A stretch of 64,000 nucleotides of DNA from Monarcha castaneiventris obscurior. Taxonomy: Eukaryota; Chordata; Aves; Passeriformes; Monarchidae. The stretch covers positions 7,886,001-7,950,000 of the forward strand of contig JAMPIT010000379.1 of assembly GCA_026261815.1 (NCBI GenBank), given 5' to 3'. Position numbers and translations under genes: made by a program. Positions 14,682 through 27,562 of this stretch are shown here, piece after piece. Positions within the stretch are counted from its first letter, which is position 1, and every line of letters begins with the position of its first letter. Below the pieces are notes generated by a model. It was given only the letters and a program-made list of their open reading frames with translations, did not search any database and was not told where the DNA came from.

Positions 14682-16392
14682 GGTAGAATAAAGCAATAAT
14701 TTTTTCTTCATTTCTCTCTCTCTTTCAGTTTTTTAATTCTCCTTCATAGATTAGGGACACAGACTTCCCAGGAGACAAACTGTCTGTCCTACACTGGCAG
14801 CACATATCATCTTATTTCAGATAAGTTGAATAAACAGAATGAGTTACTGCAGTTTTTTTTCCTTCCAAGTCCTAAGGGGACCAAGTGTATGTTGAAACAA
14901 TAATTAAAATAACAAGAAAAATGCCATAGGAAATTTTCCCAAGCACTTGTGGAGTTTTGCAGTGTGTACAATAGAGCAAAAATGCCAAAAGATTTCTCTC
15001 TCTGTTTCTAGATCCCTCTTCTCCACATTTCCTACCCACAATACACACCTTGCTGAGCATCACCAGGACATTTCCCAGCTAAGCTTGTTGCCTTATCATT
15101 TTGCAGATTTATTCCTGTAATTTTTGTCCACAGAGTGTGTCTGCAAAGTGTTTCATGAGATCTGCATCTCCAGCACTGTGTTTAGGTGTCCTTAGGGTAG
15201 TTGGTTAAAACAGAAGAATTCCATGTTTGCATAGAGGTTTAATTGATTGTCCTTATGTCTCACCCTTTTCTGCGCTTGAAAGTCAGATGATTCCCTAGGT
15301 GAAACCCGAGTTCCCAACATTTTGTTGTCACACTGATCAATGAAAAGGAGATCAATGGTTGAAGGTGAATGTATCACAGCTCCTGCTGTCCAGCAGCTCC
15401 GTAACTTGTGGACTGAGATAAGGATATTCTGCCCAAGCACACCAAAGGGTTGTAGGGAAGCTGAGGACAGATGAACAGAACTGTATGCTTGGAAAACTAA
15501 GGGACTAGGTTGCGTGACCAGACTGTGGATGCCCTTCATGCAACCATTTCACTTTGGCCATTAGCCTGGCTGCTCCCAGGAGAGCAGAATCTTCATAAAC
15601 TTACTTCAAAAGACTGTAAGACGTTTGAGCACAGCCAAATACAAACCTCAGCAAGCATAAAAACAAATGCATATACAGAACTGATTTTGGACAGATTTTT
15701 GGATCCCTTGGGCACAGCCTTGAAAATTCTTAATAATTATGCCACAACCCAAATATAAAACACAAATTATATGATCGACAGTTCTCATCATGTAGAAGAC
15801 TAAATAAAAATCAGGTGTAAGGCCTCCACAATGTTTTCTGTACATGCTTCAGATGTGAAAAGTTATTTTAAAAAATTTCCTCTGTCATTTCCCTTTTCTT
15901 AAATGAGCATACTGATACTGATAGAATTAAAAATCAAGTTTCAATTAAATGTCTGACCTTGAAAATGTTACAGAAGTAGCACCATGGATGTATTAAGCAT
16001 TTTTTACTCATCTCAGCAGGCACGATACTATGAATTATGTAAAAATGAGCATCAATTTTTCAAAACAATAGATGTGACACCACTATATGATGAAAACAAA
16101 GTACTTACATTAAATGAGACATGCAGTTGGTCCAAGCTAATGTGATCTAAACAGCCTTCACTTAAAATATTTATTAGATAGAAAAGATTCCATAGCTGCA
16201 CTTTGCAGTACACATTTTGTAAGCAATCTTTTCCCATGGTATTTAATGTAGTTATTCTGATGCTGATGTTTTAGCATCTTGACAGCCAGGACAGATTTCA
16301 CCATTACTGGAGTCAGGCCACTAATGCATCTCTGTTTGTGTGGACTGTGTCTATTTCACAATTTTATTCAATTTGCAGGGCATCACAATGAC

Positions 16393-16408
16393 AAAAAAAA
16401 AAAAAAAA
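16393..16408. repeat. poly-A run, A16
   Basis: Sixteen consecutive A residues following CATCACAATGAC. No associated retroposon is recognised. Confidence 0.9.
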
Positions 16409-16794
16409 GAAAATAATGCCACAGAACCTAAATTTTAACCTCCTTTTTAGAGATAAAAGAATGATAAGCAATAATTTTAAAGGGGTTTTTTGTCATTAAA
16501 AGTTTACTAGAACACTGAATATATTTCCTAATAGACAGAAATTTTTGTACATATTTTAAGAAATAAAACTCATTTTGACTGCTATGTTTTCTGTTTTCTT
16601 TCTTAGGAATGCTACAGCACATCATAGTGAGGGCAGTCATACTCAACCAGCAAAAGAAAACAAAGCAAAAAATAAATCTCTCAGAAAATTTCTCTTTTCT
16701 TCACAGATTAGTTCTCAGCCTGAGAAAAACAAAAGTATGGTAAAATTTTGGTGTCATAGTCAAAACGTCCATCATTAAAAAATCTCAATTTTCT

Positions 16795-17025
16795 TGAGTG
16801 TTAGGAAATTTCTTCAGCAAAAATGTAGTCAAGTGTCTTCACCAAAAGGGTCATCAAGCATTGGAACAGGCTGCCCAGGGAAGTGCTGGAGTCACCATCC
16901 CTGGAGGTATTTAGGTGTGTAGATGTGGCACCTGGGGACATGGTTTAGTGGAGGACTTGGCAGTGCTTGGTCAAGAGCTGGACTCAGTGGTCTAAAGGTC
17001 TTTTCCAAACTAAATAATTCTGATG
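16795..17025 (+). mobile_element. CR1 LINE 3' fragment, sense
   Basis: Starts in the ORF2 C-terminal stretch common to CR1 copies (GGAACAGGCTGCCCAGGGAA, 16863-16882). It then passes through a 3' UTR of the type 'ggcacctggggacatggtttagtgg' and ends in the usual GGACTCAGTGGTCTAAAGGT segment with a weak TTCTGATGATT terminus. About 230 bp; 5'-truncated and frame-broken. The 3' UTR type matches the fragment at 31012-31136 more than the copy at 17855-18246, so at least two CR1 subfamilies are present. Confidence 0.88.
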
Positions 17026-17854
17026 ATTGTTATCAGATTATGTGATTAATATGATTGTAAACAACCAATTTTGATTTAAGATTTTTCTATATTTTGGAGT
17101 ATGTTCCCCAGCACATATGACAACAAATAATTTTCTAGAGCAATTTAGGGAAACAATTTAGTTCCACTTTCAAAACTACCTTGGACATTTAGAAACATAT
17201 ACTCCATAACTTAGATATGGACTACTCAGTGACTACAGTCATCATGGATATTTTTCCCAAAAATAATTCATCATTTTTAAAAAGTTATGGTTGTACTTAG
17301 GAGCCAACAACAACAAACTACACTACAGTTGAAAATAAGCAAATGACACCTCACTCTGCATTTGGAGTACAAAATAATACAAATTCTTACTACTAGTAAT
17401 GTATTGACTAACGACAGATTCTCAGGAATTAACATGCTAAACATAAAAATATAAAAAAGAACTATGCTGCTCCGCTAGGATTAACTTGAAACAATATCAG
17501 ATGACAGCCCAAAGATTCATTGAGAAACATCAAAGATGAAAAACTGTGAAGAAATACTAAGTCAGAATCATAGGTATTGATTCTGAATCACATATTGGTT
17601 TATCAAGAGTTCTGGAAAATAAGTGATTTCTAAGCTCAACTCTAGCCATACTTTACAGTTTCACATAAAAGAGGAAATGCATGTCTGAATAGATTTTATT
17701 TTATATATAGTTATGTTAAAAATGTATTTATATACATACATATGCAATTGTACATCTATACATACGTGCATACAAACCAAACACATACAGTATGCAATTC
17801 TGTGTAGTCGCTATGCTGTCTCAGACAGATATTCCAATGCAATTACTTTTAAGC
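17026..17854. other. AT-rich spacer between two CR1 copies
   Basis: About 830 bp with no gene recognised. It contains an imperfect TATA/CATACA-rich stretch near 17690-17790. Confidence 0.6.
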
Positions 17855-18246
17855 AGCTGTGGTTCACTGGGACTATTTAGCCCAGAAAAGAGAAAGCTCA
17901 GGGGAGCATCCCCTCAGTGTATATAAGCACTTGCAGATATTTAGGGGCAAAGAAAACAGAGCCAGGCTCTTTTCAGTGATGCCCACTGACAAGACAAGAG
18001 GCAACGGGCACAAACTGAAACACAGGGAGTCCTTTCTGAAAGGAAGGAAACACTCCGTGAGTGTGAGGGTCACCAGGCATGGACACAGGCTGCACAGAGA
18101 GGTTGTGGAGTCTCCATCCTTGGAGATATTCAAAAGCCATCTTGATGTGGTCTTGGGCAGTTGGTTCTGGGTGGCTCTACCTGAACTGTTGGACCAGATG
18201 TCTTCAGAGGTCCATTCTGTCCTCAGCCACTCTATGATTAGGTGAT
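17855..18246 (+). mobile_element. CR1 LINE, ORF2 C-terminus plus 3' UTR, sense
   Basis: An open frame at 17859-18245 translates to 128 residues. In the middle it reads as the canonical CR1 ORF2 C-terminus: ARLFSVMPTDKTRGNGHKLK, then REVVESPSLEIFKSHLDVVL. ORF2 encodes an endonuclease/reverse transcriptase; only the tail downstream of the RT domain remains, so no enzyme can be made. The 3' end is GGACCAGATGTCTTCAGAGG followed by a CTCTATGATTAGGTGA terminus, the CR1 3' end. The frame stays open by chance and low divergence; the first 40 residues do not match the family. A 137-codon minus-strand frame over the same bases is a shadow. Confidence 0.92.
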
Positions 18247-19089
18247 ATTTTGCCAGTTTCAGGGATAGGGGGTATCTGCAGTACAATTACTATCAGAAAG
18301 AAGAATAGATCCATCGGAAACATATTCACAGAATATATCATTCAATATGTAGAGTTATAGTTAAAAAATAGATGTAGATGTCAAATTTTTAGAAGCTTCA
18401 TAACTCTGTAGCACTAATTACCATTTTTGTGGAATTATATAAGGCAATACGTTTTTAGTTTGAAGAAGACATCATGTTTAGCATTGTTAGAACACTGAGG
18501 CTACATGCCTAATTAAGGATGCAATTCACAGAAAAGCAGGGTATTAAACAACTTTAATGGCACATATTTGTGTAATTAATGACAGCATCGATTTTTCAGT
18601 AGTTTAGCTTTTGAACATAAGGCAGCTGGCTTACTATTATATATAGTTTTAGCATAGTGCTAGAAGTATTCATCATGAGCAACAAGCAAAATAATTACTT
18701 TTGAGACAGGGGAATTGAGGCCGTAAATATTGAAGTAGCAACACAAGGTTTTAAGAAAACGCCTGAGGGATATATAACACAAATAAACCACCCTAAATTC
18801 TCGTGGCAAAAGGTGTTCTACTTCTTGTAGTGTAACAAGTGCTGTCACAGAGACTCAAGATAGGGAAAAAGACTTCCAGTGCATATCTGGACAGGAGTCA
18901 CACAGTTGGTGAAGGACAGACACACACTACTACCCATATAAAGCTATTTTTTATCACTCAGTCCTGCAATCACTGGGCTGAAGTTGCATGATCACTGTCA
19001 CGTTACTGAGCACTACTTCACCATCCAGCAATACTAATCTGGAATGGTAAGGCACATGAGGAGGGCACAATGTGATTTCTGACATGGAT
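18247..19089. other. unique sequence between CR1 copies, no gene recognised
   Basis: About 840 bp with no recognisable gene. The right part (after about 18840) is richer in G and C and may be a more diverged upstream part of the CR1 RT fragment that follows, but I cannot align it by eye. Confidence 0.5.
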
Positions 19090-19770
19090 GATGGACCAAG
19101 GGGATCTCAGTGCCCTGAGCCGAAAGGCATTGCCCATGACTGCAAGAATGATCAGCTCCCAGCTGACCCTGAAATTTTGTGGAATCTGTTGCTCCAGATG
19201 GATCCCTAAAAATGTATGGAGCCTGATGGGGTCCATCCAAGAGTCCTCAAAAACTGACTGATGTCATTGAAAAACCTCTCTTAATGATTTTTGGGCAGTC
19301 CTGGGAATCTGGAGAGTTCCCAGCTGACTGGAAGCTGGTGAATGTTGTCCCAGTTTTTGAAAGGGCTAGAAGGAGGGGCCCAGAAACTACAGCCCTTTTA
19401 GTCTCACTTCAGTGCCTGGACAAGATTATTATGGGAAGTAATGAAAAACACCTGGAAGACAACACAGTCATTTGTCACAGCCAGAACAGCTTCCTGAGGG
19501 GAAAGTCCTGCTTGTCAAAGCTGATTTCCTTTTATGACAAGGCAACCCACCTAGCTGATCAAGGGAAGCCAGCTGATGTTATGTTTATGGGTTTCAGCGA
19601 AACTTTCCATAATGCCTCTCACAGTATCTTTCTGGATAAAATGTCCAGCACAGAGCTAGATACATACATCATGGATGGGCGAGTAACTTGCTCAGGGACC
19701 AGACGCAACCCTCTGGGAACCCTCTGGGGTGATCCTCATTGTGGTGGATCCTATAATTGCCCCTTTTCTG
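19090..19770 (+). pseudogene. CR1 LINE reverse-transcriptase fragment, broken
   Basis: Conceptual translation matches the N-terminal to central part of the CR1 ORF2 reverse transcriptase. The first frame gives the 'DPEI...LLLQMDP' and MEPDGVHPRVLK segments. After a frame change near 19248-19256 the next frame gives QSWESGEFPADWK, then KSCLSKLISFYDK, then a degraded FSETFHNASHSI where intact copies have FSKAFDTVSHSI. Lesions seen: an in-frame TAA at 19207-19209 where the family has Tyr, the 1-base frameshift, loss of the first catalytic Asp context (D of the DFSKAFD block replaced), and another shift after about 19675. The YxDD/FADD catalytic region is absent. The 171-codon frame at 19284-19799 is therefore a relic, not a gene. 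Confidence 0.88.
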
Positions 19771-21235
19771 TAATACAACTTGTTACATACAGCCACTGAA
19801 GAGATGCTCTTCCCCACATAGCCAAAGTGTGAGTCTCATACCTAACCAGAGGTGACAAGTGCCATTATGAGCATCCCAGGCATTCCCAGAGGACTAAGAG
19901 ATCAGACCAAAGACTTACCGAAGACTTGGGCCTTTCTCAAGCAGGGTTAGGTGGTCAGATAAGGCACCTTTGGGTAGGTCATGACCCATGAATCACTTCT
20001 GCAATTTCTCAGTAATTTCTCTAGTTGCACCACCTGAAGGCTTTACATTTCTAATGGCTACAAAACTGCTGCACACTGGACCAGGTCTTAGGCAATGAAC
20101 TGTAAAGGGCAGTTCTCAGCTGCTCCAGCAGCATATTGCAAGTAAAGCAATGCACAAAGCTCCACAAGTAGAAATAATTAATGAAGACAATTATAATAAA
20201 TTTGAACCTTTTTTTCCAATTACAAGAGTTGAATCCAATTACTACATTGTAACAGATAGTTAAACCAGTTTTGCTCTTTAGCCAGAAACCACGATGGCAG
20301 CATTTTTTCTAAAAACCAGCTTTTCTATAAATAAATAAATAGAAATTAAATATAAATTAGCCACTTGGCAATAAAACTCATTTCCACTAGAGACTAGTTA
20401 ATAACCTTCCTAGGACTATAAAAACAGACTTGTATCACTAGTGAGTAACAAATTTGTTTAAATTTGTTTTGCTATTCTGGATGCAGTTCTGAAGATGGCA
20501 AACATACCCATCAGGTTTATAAGTTTAGTTATATTCCTGAACCCACCATCCCCACCTTTTTCTTTTCCCCAAACTTCAGCTGTCCTTCTGCTGTTTTTTC
20601 CAAAAATATATTCTTAAAACCCAAAACTTCATTTTCATGCTAAGCAAGACATTGTTCATGGCACAGAAGAAAACTACACTGAGTTATATCATGCCAAGGT
20701 TACTTCAACCAAGGATAACCAACTTCAACATGACCTCTCATTCAAAATGCAGTGCTTATCCTAAGACCTGTCTGGCTTTGGTTACTGATATGAAATATCT
20801 GTGTCATTTTAACATTACTTCAAAAAAGTTCTAGCAAGAAACCTAGGTGTTAAAAAAAAAAGCTAACAACAAAAAAAGCTGTAAGTGTTTGGTCTTATTT
20901 TTTCTTTATAGAGAACAATGAATTTGTTTTTTTTTAATATGAGGTAACTAGCTGCATCCCACTTTCCATATACTGAATAGAAATGATTTTTTTTTAAACC
21001 ATACAAAGCTTGTAAGTAGAAGCTTAATTAAAACCTTTCAGAAAAGATTTCAAGCACATAAGAAGAGGATTTTTTTGTATGTCTCATTAGAAACTGATGC
21101 ATCTCTATTTATGGAAGATCTACACAATATATAAAGAGGTTCACTACCACAGGAATTAATAATCCTGAGTTTATGGCAGTCAGGTACTCAGCATACACGG
21201 ACCCATTTTGCCAGAGCATATTCCCACTCCAATTC
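19771..21235. other. unique sequence, no gene recognised
   Basis: About 1.5 kb. No gene or transposon is recognised. It has small A/T runs (20330-20345 TAAATAAATAAA type; A-rich near 20850-20876) and only chance-size open frames. Confidence 0.6.
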
Positions 21236-21415
21236 ATGGAGTCATAGAAAGTCTTGGCTTGGAAGGGACCTTAAAGATCATCTTTTACTAACTATTGACT
21301 CCCCTTCCATGGGTTAGGACATCTTCCAACTAGACCAGGTTGCACAGAGCCCCCATCCCACCTGGCCTTGAACACTTCCAGGGGTGGGGCATTGGCAACT
21401 TCTCTGGCTGAACCC
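21236..21415 (-). mobile_element. CR1 LINE 3' end, antisense
   Basis: The left edge has the antisense CR1 3' end, AGTCATAGAAAGTCTTGGCT then GGAAGGGACCTTAAAGATCA. It continues through the antisense 3' UTR (accaggttgcacagagcccc, catcccacctggccttgaac) to GGGGCATTGGCAACTTCTCT, which corresponds to the ORF2 tail. Similarity stops near 21415, although the following AACCCATCCCAGCCTGAAGA could be a rearranged part. It is 5'-truncated and non-coding. Confidence 0.88.
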
Positions 21416-24400
21416 ATCCCAGCCTGAAGAGAAGGGCCCAGCAAAAGACTTGCCTGACAGACTGATAGCAAAGGCTGGGCTTCCAGGAAACAAAGTCTCT
21501 TCCTTGCATAGCCCCAGTAACATCACCTAACATCTTTGCAGCCAGGCAGTTCCTCACTTAGGATATACTTAGGAAACTAGTAGAGTTTTTTGGTTGGCAA
21601 TTAAAAATTTTGGAAATAACTACTAGTTTAGACGTTACTTAAATACTTTCCCAACAAAGTAAAAACAGAAAACAGAAAGGAATTTGATTCAAGATGAGGT
21701 CAACAAATCACTATATATTAAAGCAAGGCTGAGGCAAAATGTAATAGAGAATACTATGCAGTATTATGACAAGATATTTATAGCTGTTCCATTAAGAATT
21801 TATGTATATTTTATAATCATTTTATTTACACCATCTTCATTTTCATCCTCAGAGATAATTTCCTCCTGAAATATCTCAATAAGCAATAAACACATGATAA
21901 ATGTATGTTACTGCAGCTGAAACTGTAGAAAAGTTGGTGCTTTGAAAAGCTGCCAGTCATGGTGAATCAGTTCAGACAACTTGCACTGATTAATGTTTCT
22001 GTCAGAAGAGACTATTCCAAGGTTTGTTTTGTCATCCAGCAGAGATCAGAAATCACTATATGGTCTTTTAAAATGTAGTAGGATCAGTTGAAATATGTCT
22101 AATGTTAAAATGGAAACTAAAGGACCCACTAGAGACTAAACCAAAAACTCATACTGTCCTTGGCATCAGTAGGAATTATACATGTGGAATTGGCAGAATA
22201 ATTTAAATTATTTTCACAGTTTTCAAACTGACTGCAACACAGTACCAAATTATTAACATAAAACCATTAAAAGGGGCAAAGCAAAGTTGTGGTACCACTA
22301 AAAGAGGTAACTTTGAGTTCAATTAACTTCATCAGAACATGATGTTTTCTGAAATACTGTAATCACCTTGATACAAAAGCTAGAAAATGAAGCAACATAT
22401 GTACTAAACTAGAATGTAATGTAAAGTAACTGCAACTTACATTCCTCAAATCTTTGTTAACTGACATATTTTCAGAAATATCAGTATAGATTCAAGCAAT
22501 GTGTTTGGAAATATTTCAATCAGTGCAATGCAACAGTACTTTATAGAAGTCTATTTTATTAATACATTTTAAGTGGTATTTTAATGCTGCATAATGCACT
22601 CTTTTGAGGGATAAATCTGTTTCATAGAGCTATGGTTTTCAGTAGATAATTACTCAGATGGCTTTCAGTAACAGTACCTCTATCACAGTCAAATGACAAT
22701 GTTTCTATTTATACCTTCCAGGTACCTGTTCTGGCTGCAAATCTTACTAGAGTCAAACATAGCTCACAACTGATGAAAGAAAAGGAACAGGAAGAAAAAA
22801 ACCCCAAACAATAAAATGCAAAATGAGCCCTGTCCCCTTGATTTTGCCCCATTAAACCTTTTAGACTGCCAAGAAAATTCTGTTTTTCCACTCTGATGCT
22901 ATTGCAGTAACAATAAAGTAAACACACCATAAATTAAATTCACCTTAGAGTGCATTCTTTGCACTTATTTGTATTTGCAAGCACCAGGGGTTTTTATTGC
23001 CAACGAAAGAAAATTTTACATTTCAAGAGACTAAAACAAATCTGCTAAAGCTTGAAAGGAATATTACTTGATGAATCTGCCAATTTCATAGTTCAGTTAT
23101 TTGTCCTTTTTCAATTGCAGCAGATGTAATTTGTGTCCATGAAGTTCTGTGCAATTCTATTTCACTCTCCTTCCAATATCCTTTCTCCTCTAAGCCTCAA
23201 AGTACTTTTTTGCATATTCCCAGCTGAACATGAAAAGTTCCAAATTCCTTTGAAAATTCAATGTTGTCAAACCAAACTTGATTATCTTAATTTTTTCACT
23301 GATATTTCAAAGGCAGCTGTGCTTCTAACACACAATAAATAAAAATGACAAAATTCATTAAGGTTTTTTTCAAAAAGAAACTTTCCTTTTTCCAAAAAAA
23401 GTCTTACATTGTTTCAGAAGTCAGAACACTTATAAAAATACGCTCTTTTCTGAACAAGAATATTGGTTCTGTGGTCGTCTGTTATACAGAGATCTAACAG
23501 GATTCATTATACCCAGGTCCAGTCCCACTAATATTTTTGTACATTAGCATATAGCTTCAGAGCCATGATAAAAACATGCTTATGAAACTTCTTTATATAA
23601 AGTACGATTTATCACATGGATTAATTTCCACCTTGAAATTGTATTGTCACAGAGAAAAAAAAGTTGTCTTCTTCAACAACCAGATAGTGAATTGGAGAAC
23701 TGATGAGTTCAGCTCAGCAGCAATGCTTGCAGCTCACTTTTATTAGCTGCACTAAAGACTTTCAGCATTGAAAGTGATGCTGTCAGCTAAGGAAGTTAAT
23801 TGCACTGATAACAACTGACTTCTGAGGCTTCCTAACACAGATATATTTTCAAGTGCTTCTTGAAGACTTAGAAGGAGATGGTGAGATTGTTAAAACTTGG
23901 CAACCAATATGTAACCTCCTTTGGTGGATAATTTGATCCCTATCTTGCTTGGTTTCTGCTTTATTCAGCCCACTAAACTATTTCACTGCAACATTAGACA
24001 TATTTACGTATCACAAGCTCTTTAAATTCCACTGAATAACAAAAGGAGGACTTTTTTCAAAGCCTTGCAGATGGCCCAAAAGGAAAAGGCTTGTAAATAA
24101 CAGCCCTTCTACAAGCTGATGCAGTAGCTGTGTAGTTTCACCAACTCAGAAGCTGGTAATCATCCCCTTTGTGAATTGTTGTTCATTTCTAATACAGGGC
24201 TGAGGGAGGTAAGTGTGGAAAAACTTCTGAAATGGTACAAAGCTCGATAAGGCAAGCATGAAACTAAGTGTCATTAGCATGAAGAGGATGTGAAAACAGA
24301 AGAAATTCCAATTTCAGTGAAATGGCTGTGTAGGGAGATGTATCACGTGACTTAAAGACTTTGCCAAGAAGTTGCACAAATTTTGGACCTGCAACTGGAG

Positions 24401-24504
24401 TGTAGAATAGTGCATTTTTTTAGGAATAATCAACTGTTTAAGTTCAAAATAAACCACAAACATCTGATGCTTTTATCACAAAACCAGAAAATTATAACAA
24501 GTCA
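21416..24504. other. unique sequence, no gene recognised
   Basis: About 3.1 kb of AT-rich sequence. No coding gene or known repeat is recognised. The part at about 23700-24200 has a less A/T-homopolymeric texture and could be conserved non-coding sequence, but this cannot be judged without alignment. Confidence 0.55.
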
Positions 24505-25360
24505 CAAACTGGAGGGGAAGGGAGCCATCCAGAGGGACCTTGACACACTTGAGGGGTGGGCTGATGCAAACCTCATGAAGTCCAACAAAGCAAAGCACAG
24601 GGTCCTACACCTGGGTTGTGGCAATCTCAGACTCACTTACAGGCTGGGCAGAGAAGTGATTGAGAGCAGCCCTGAGAAGAAGGATGTGGGCATGATGGTT
24701 GGTGGAAAACTTGACATGAGCCAGCAGTATGAACTCACGGCCCAGGAAGCCAATGGAATCCTGGGCTACATCCAAAGGAGCATGGCCAAGCAGGTTGAAG
24801 GAGGTGATTCTTCCCTTCTAGTCTGCTCTTGTGAGACCCTGCCTGGAGAGTTGCATTCTGTTCTGACGTCCCCAGAAGAAGGACATGGAACTGGCGGAGC
24901 AAGTCCAGAGGAAGGCAGAAAATTTGATAAGAGGACCAGAGCACCTCCCTTAAAAAGAAAGGCTGAGACAGTTGGGGCTGTTCAACCTGGAGAAGAAGAA
25001 GTTGTGTGGAGACCTCATAGAAACTGTCCAGTGTCTGAAAAGGTCCTACAGAGAAGCCAGAGAGGGACTCTTCTTCAGGAGCTGTAATGACAGGACAAGG
25101 ACTAATGAGTACTAACTGAAAGAGGGCAGATTTAGGTTAGGTATTAAGAAAAATTCTTTACCGTGAAGGTGATGAGAAACTGGAACCAGTTGCCCAGGGA
25201 GCTTGTGGATGCCCCAGCCCTGACAGTGTTCAAAGCCAGGCTGGATAAGGCCTTAAGCAACCTGGTCTAGGAGAATGTGTCCCTGCTCCTGTCAGGTGAG
25301 GTTGTGACTAAATGATCTTTAATATCCCTTCTAACACTTAATATTTTATGATCTAGACTA
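24505..25360 (+). pseudogene. CR1 LINE, longest copy: ORF2 C-terminal part plus 3' UTR
   Basis: About 855 bp, the longest CR1 in the window. The open frame 24383-25087 (234 codons) enters the element and reads the post-palm part of CR1 ORF2: AIQRDLDTLEGWADANLMK, RVLHLGCGNLRLTYRLGRE, LDMSQQYELTAQEANGILGY. Near 24865-24872 the family frame shifts by one. The canonical continuation (MELAEQVQRKAENLIRGPEH in intact-like form) is found in the neighbouring frame, so the last 70-odd codons of the 234-codon frame are out of frame. After 25087 come the rest of the ORF2 tail and the 3' UTR (GAACCAGTTGCCCAGGGAGC, then TGACTAAATGATCTTTAATA), ending with TTTTATGATC near 25355. It is 5'-truncated and inactive. 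Confidence 0.92.
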
Positions 25361-27494
25361 GATAAATTGTTTTCAAAGCATATAGAAGCACAGAGAGTAG
25401 GTGAACATTCTTCTGATGAGATTTATGCTTGAGAGATACGAAAGATGTTCTGATTTGATTTTCTTTTGTATTGATTGTAATATTTTCTAAAAGGCAAGTA
25501 AGCCCACGCTTTCTTCCTTTTAAGTGTTACCTCAATTGGAGTGATCTCTTTAGCACACCTGACTTCACTGTGCTTACTTTACACTTCTTAACTTTGCAGG
25601 TCTGTAATTAAGACAAGGCAAAAAGCCAGTAAATTATATTGGATTCTTTTAATAAACTATGGATTTTTCTCAAGTGCTGCATATTTATCTACCTCCTACT
25701 CACTCATAAGCTGTAGGTGTTTTTTTCCATGCTCTGTGTATGGGAAGGAAACCATCTGTATTTATCAAAATCTGTCTAATTCACATCTTCAGACACGACT
25801 TACAGTTTCATAAAAAGGTTCACTACAGTGACAACCTTTACTCTTTATGCAGCGAGTGTACACAGACAAATCATGCTCATCATAAGATGAGCCTAACACC
25901 TTCAAAAATATTCATATGACTGAGATGAGAAGAATTCACATTTTTCTGTAAGTAGATACAAATCATTGTTCCTGTCATGAAATATCCATACATCTACAAT
26001 AAACTAATTTTATGGAGGAACACTTCTACTTCACTGCCTTTGCAACCAAAAATGCTGTTTACTATTCCATTAACTGCAGGTCTGAGAACATTATGCAGCC
26101 ATTAAAAAGCTACACCTCAGACGTGTTTCTAATGGGCCTGTATTTATAGACAATAAGTAGGGCCAGTGTTTTGTCACAGTAAATTATACATGAAACAGTC
26201 TAGCCATGGGAGAAAAAAAGGCAAGTGTCACAAATTGCTAGTAAAATTGCCAGAGCTCACAGCCTGCATTTTAATCAAGGCATACTTTATGTCATTATAA
26301 AAATCAAGTAAAAATGTTTAGCTAAATGTTTAAAAAAAATTTAAACTGCTACTATAAACGACTTTTGGCATGCAGATGAGAAATAAGAATAGCTTTTTGT
26401 TTCACCTTTGACAGAGAATATCATGTCTTAAGCTAACAGTACTCAGCAACCTGAGTAAAACAGCCCTTGAGAGCTACCAAATGAGTACCATGTTTTAGAT
26501 AAGGTTTGTCAACAAAAGTAAGTGTAGAAATACTGATGTTCAACTTTTATGCAAGTATGCACAAGATGTCTCTGCTATTCAAGATGGTCAGTTTTCAAAT
26601 GTGCACCAGCACATATATTTTTTAAATTATTTCTGAATAAAGGGAACACACACACTCAAAAATATTCTACTACCATTACAGGCATAAACATTTTTTTAGA
26701 ATAGATGCTGAAATGCACATTTGTTGGTTCTGCAGCAGAAACCATCAGAATCCACTGAAATTCAGAGCCTGTAGAAACATTGAATTTAGCTCTTATATTC
26801 GACCTCGGTCTTGCAGTCATGTCCACCCACCCCCCCCAAAAAACAATGAAGCATACTGGTGCAGAAGAAACTGAAATGACAGACATTACCAATACACTAC
26901 CACACACTTCTTGCCTGGAATAACTCATCCTGCTTTTTGATGCTTGTGGAAGTCAGTTTATGGCTTGTACTCCCATCCTTAAAATGGCATAGCTATAAAG
27001 TGTTACTACTAGTGATGAAATTAAGTCCTTGTATCCTCCTGAGGCAGTATGAGTAATCTGCAGGGCCTCAACTTACTAGACCTCACCATTAAGGCAGAAG
27101 AGTTGTCACTCCACCACTTAGGAAATATTACAAGGCCATAATCTGCCAAGAATAATACACTTAAGGAGTTGAGAGTAATACACGCAGATTGAAAGATGCA
27201 TTTCTTGCACTTAGTTTACACAGTGCCTAAAGAATCATCTTTTAGTCCACATGCCAATTGTAAGGGGCAATTACACACAGTTCTTGCTCCTAGTTCCTCT
27301 AGGAGTTGTCAAACACTGGTCTTTTTCCCACTGCAAGGCAATGCAAGACTTGCCATCTGTCAACCTGCACTATCTTTTTCCTTTCCACTTCAGTGTGCTT
27401 TTCCTGTGCTACTGATTTACACTGATTTTTTTCTGCTGCTACTTCTTTTTACTTCATTTGCAAAAGAGGTAAATCTGTCTCTTCCAATGTATGT
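25361..27494. other. unique AT-rich sequence, no gene recognised
   Basis: About 2.1 kb with only short chance frames. A C8 run lies at about 26827-26835. The stretch at 26080-26420 has a texture typical of vertebrate conserved non-coding DNA (mixed TAAT-type AT motifs, few homopolymers), but there is no direct proof. Confidence 0.55.
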
Positions 27495-27562
27495 CAGTGA
27501 TCCTTGTGGGTCCCTTCCAACTTAGCAGGTTCTGTGGTTCTGTGATTCTGTGGTTCTGTGAT
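27495..27562 (+). mobile_element. CR1-X-type 3' terminus, very short, sense
   Basis: GATCCTTGTGGGTCCCTTCC is the CR1-X/TguSINE1 type 3' tail. It is followed by four tandem 8-bp terminal repeats, TCTGTGGT/TCTGTGAT alternating, at 27531-27562. Only the last 70 bp of an element remain, so a truncated CR1 cannot be separated from a truncated SINE that shares the same tail. Confidence 0.85.

Larger units (their letters stand above)
4041..16794. other. AT-rich unique sequence, no gene recognised
   Basis: About 12.7 kb with no recognisable gene or transposon. Open frames are at most about 115 codons (for example 15192-15539 minus) and read as chance. The block at 7150-7440 is somewhat richer in G and C but matches nothing I know. 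There are homopolymer runs at 7740-7754, 10799-10809, 14667-14681 and 16393-16408. A small AT palindrome lies at 10323-10340 (TTATAATT, 2-nt loop, AATTATAA). It is likely intergenic or intronic. Confidence 0.6.

Noticed and set aside
16575..16778. Acceptor-like TTTCTTTCTTAG at about 16605 followed by an open frame.
   Set aside because: The frame is low in complexity (Lys/Asn/Ser-rich), matches nothing, and has no polyadenylation or donor context. It is weaker than the 57.9-kb candidate.
17873..18286. A 137-codon minus-strand frame.
   Set aside because: It is the antisense of the CR1 ORF2 C-terminal fragment on the plus strand.
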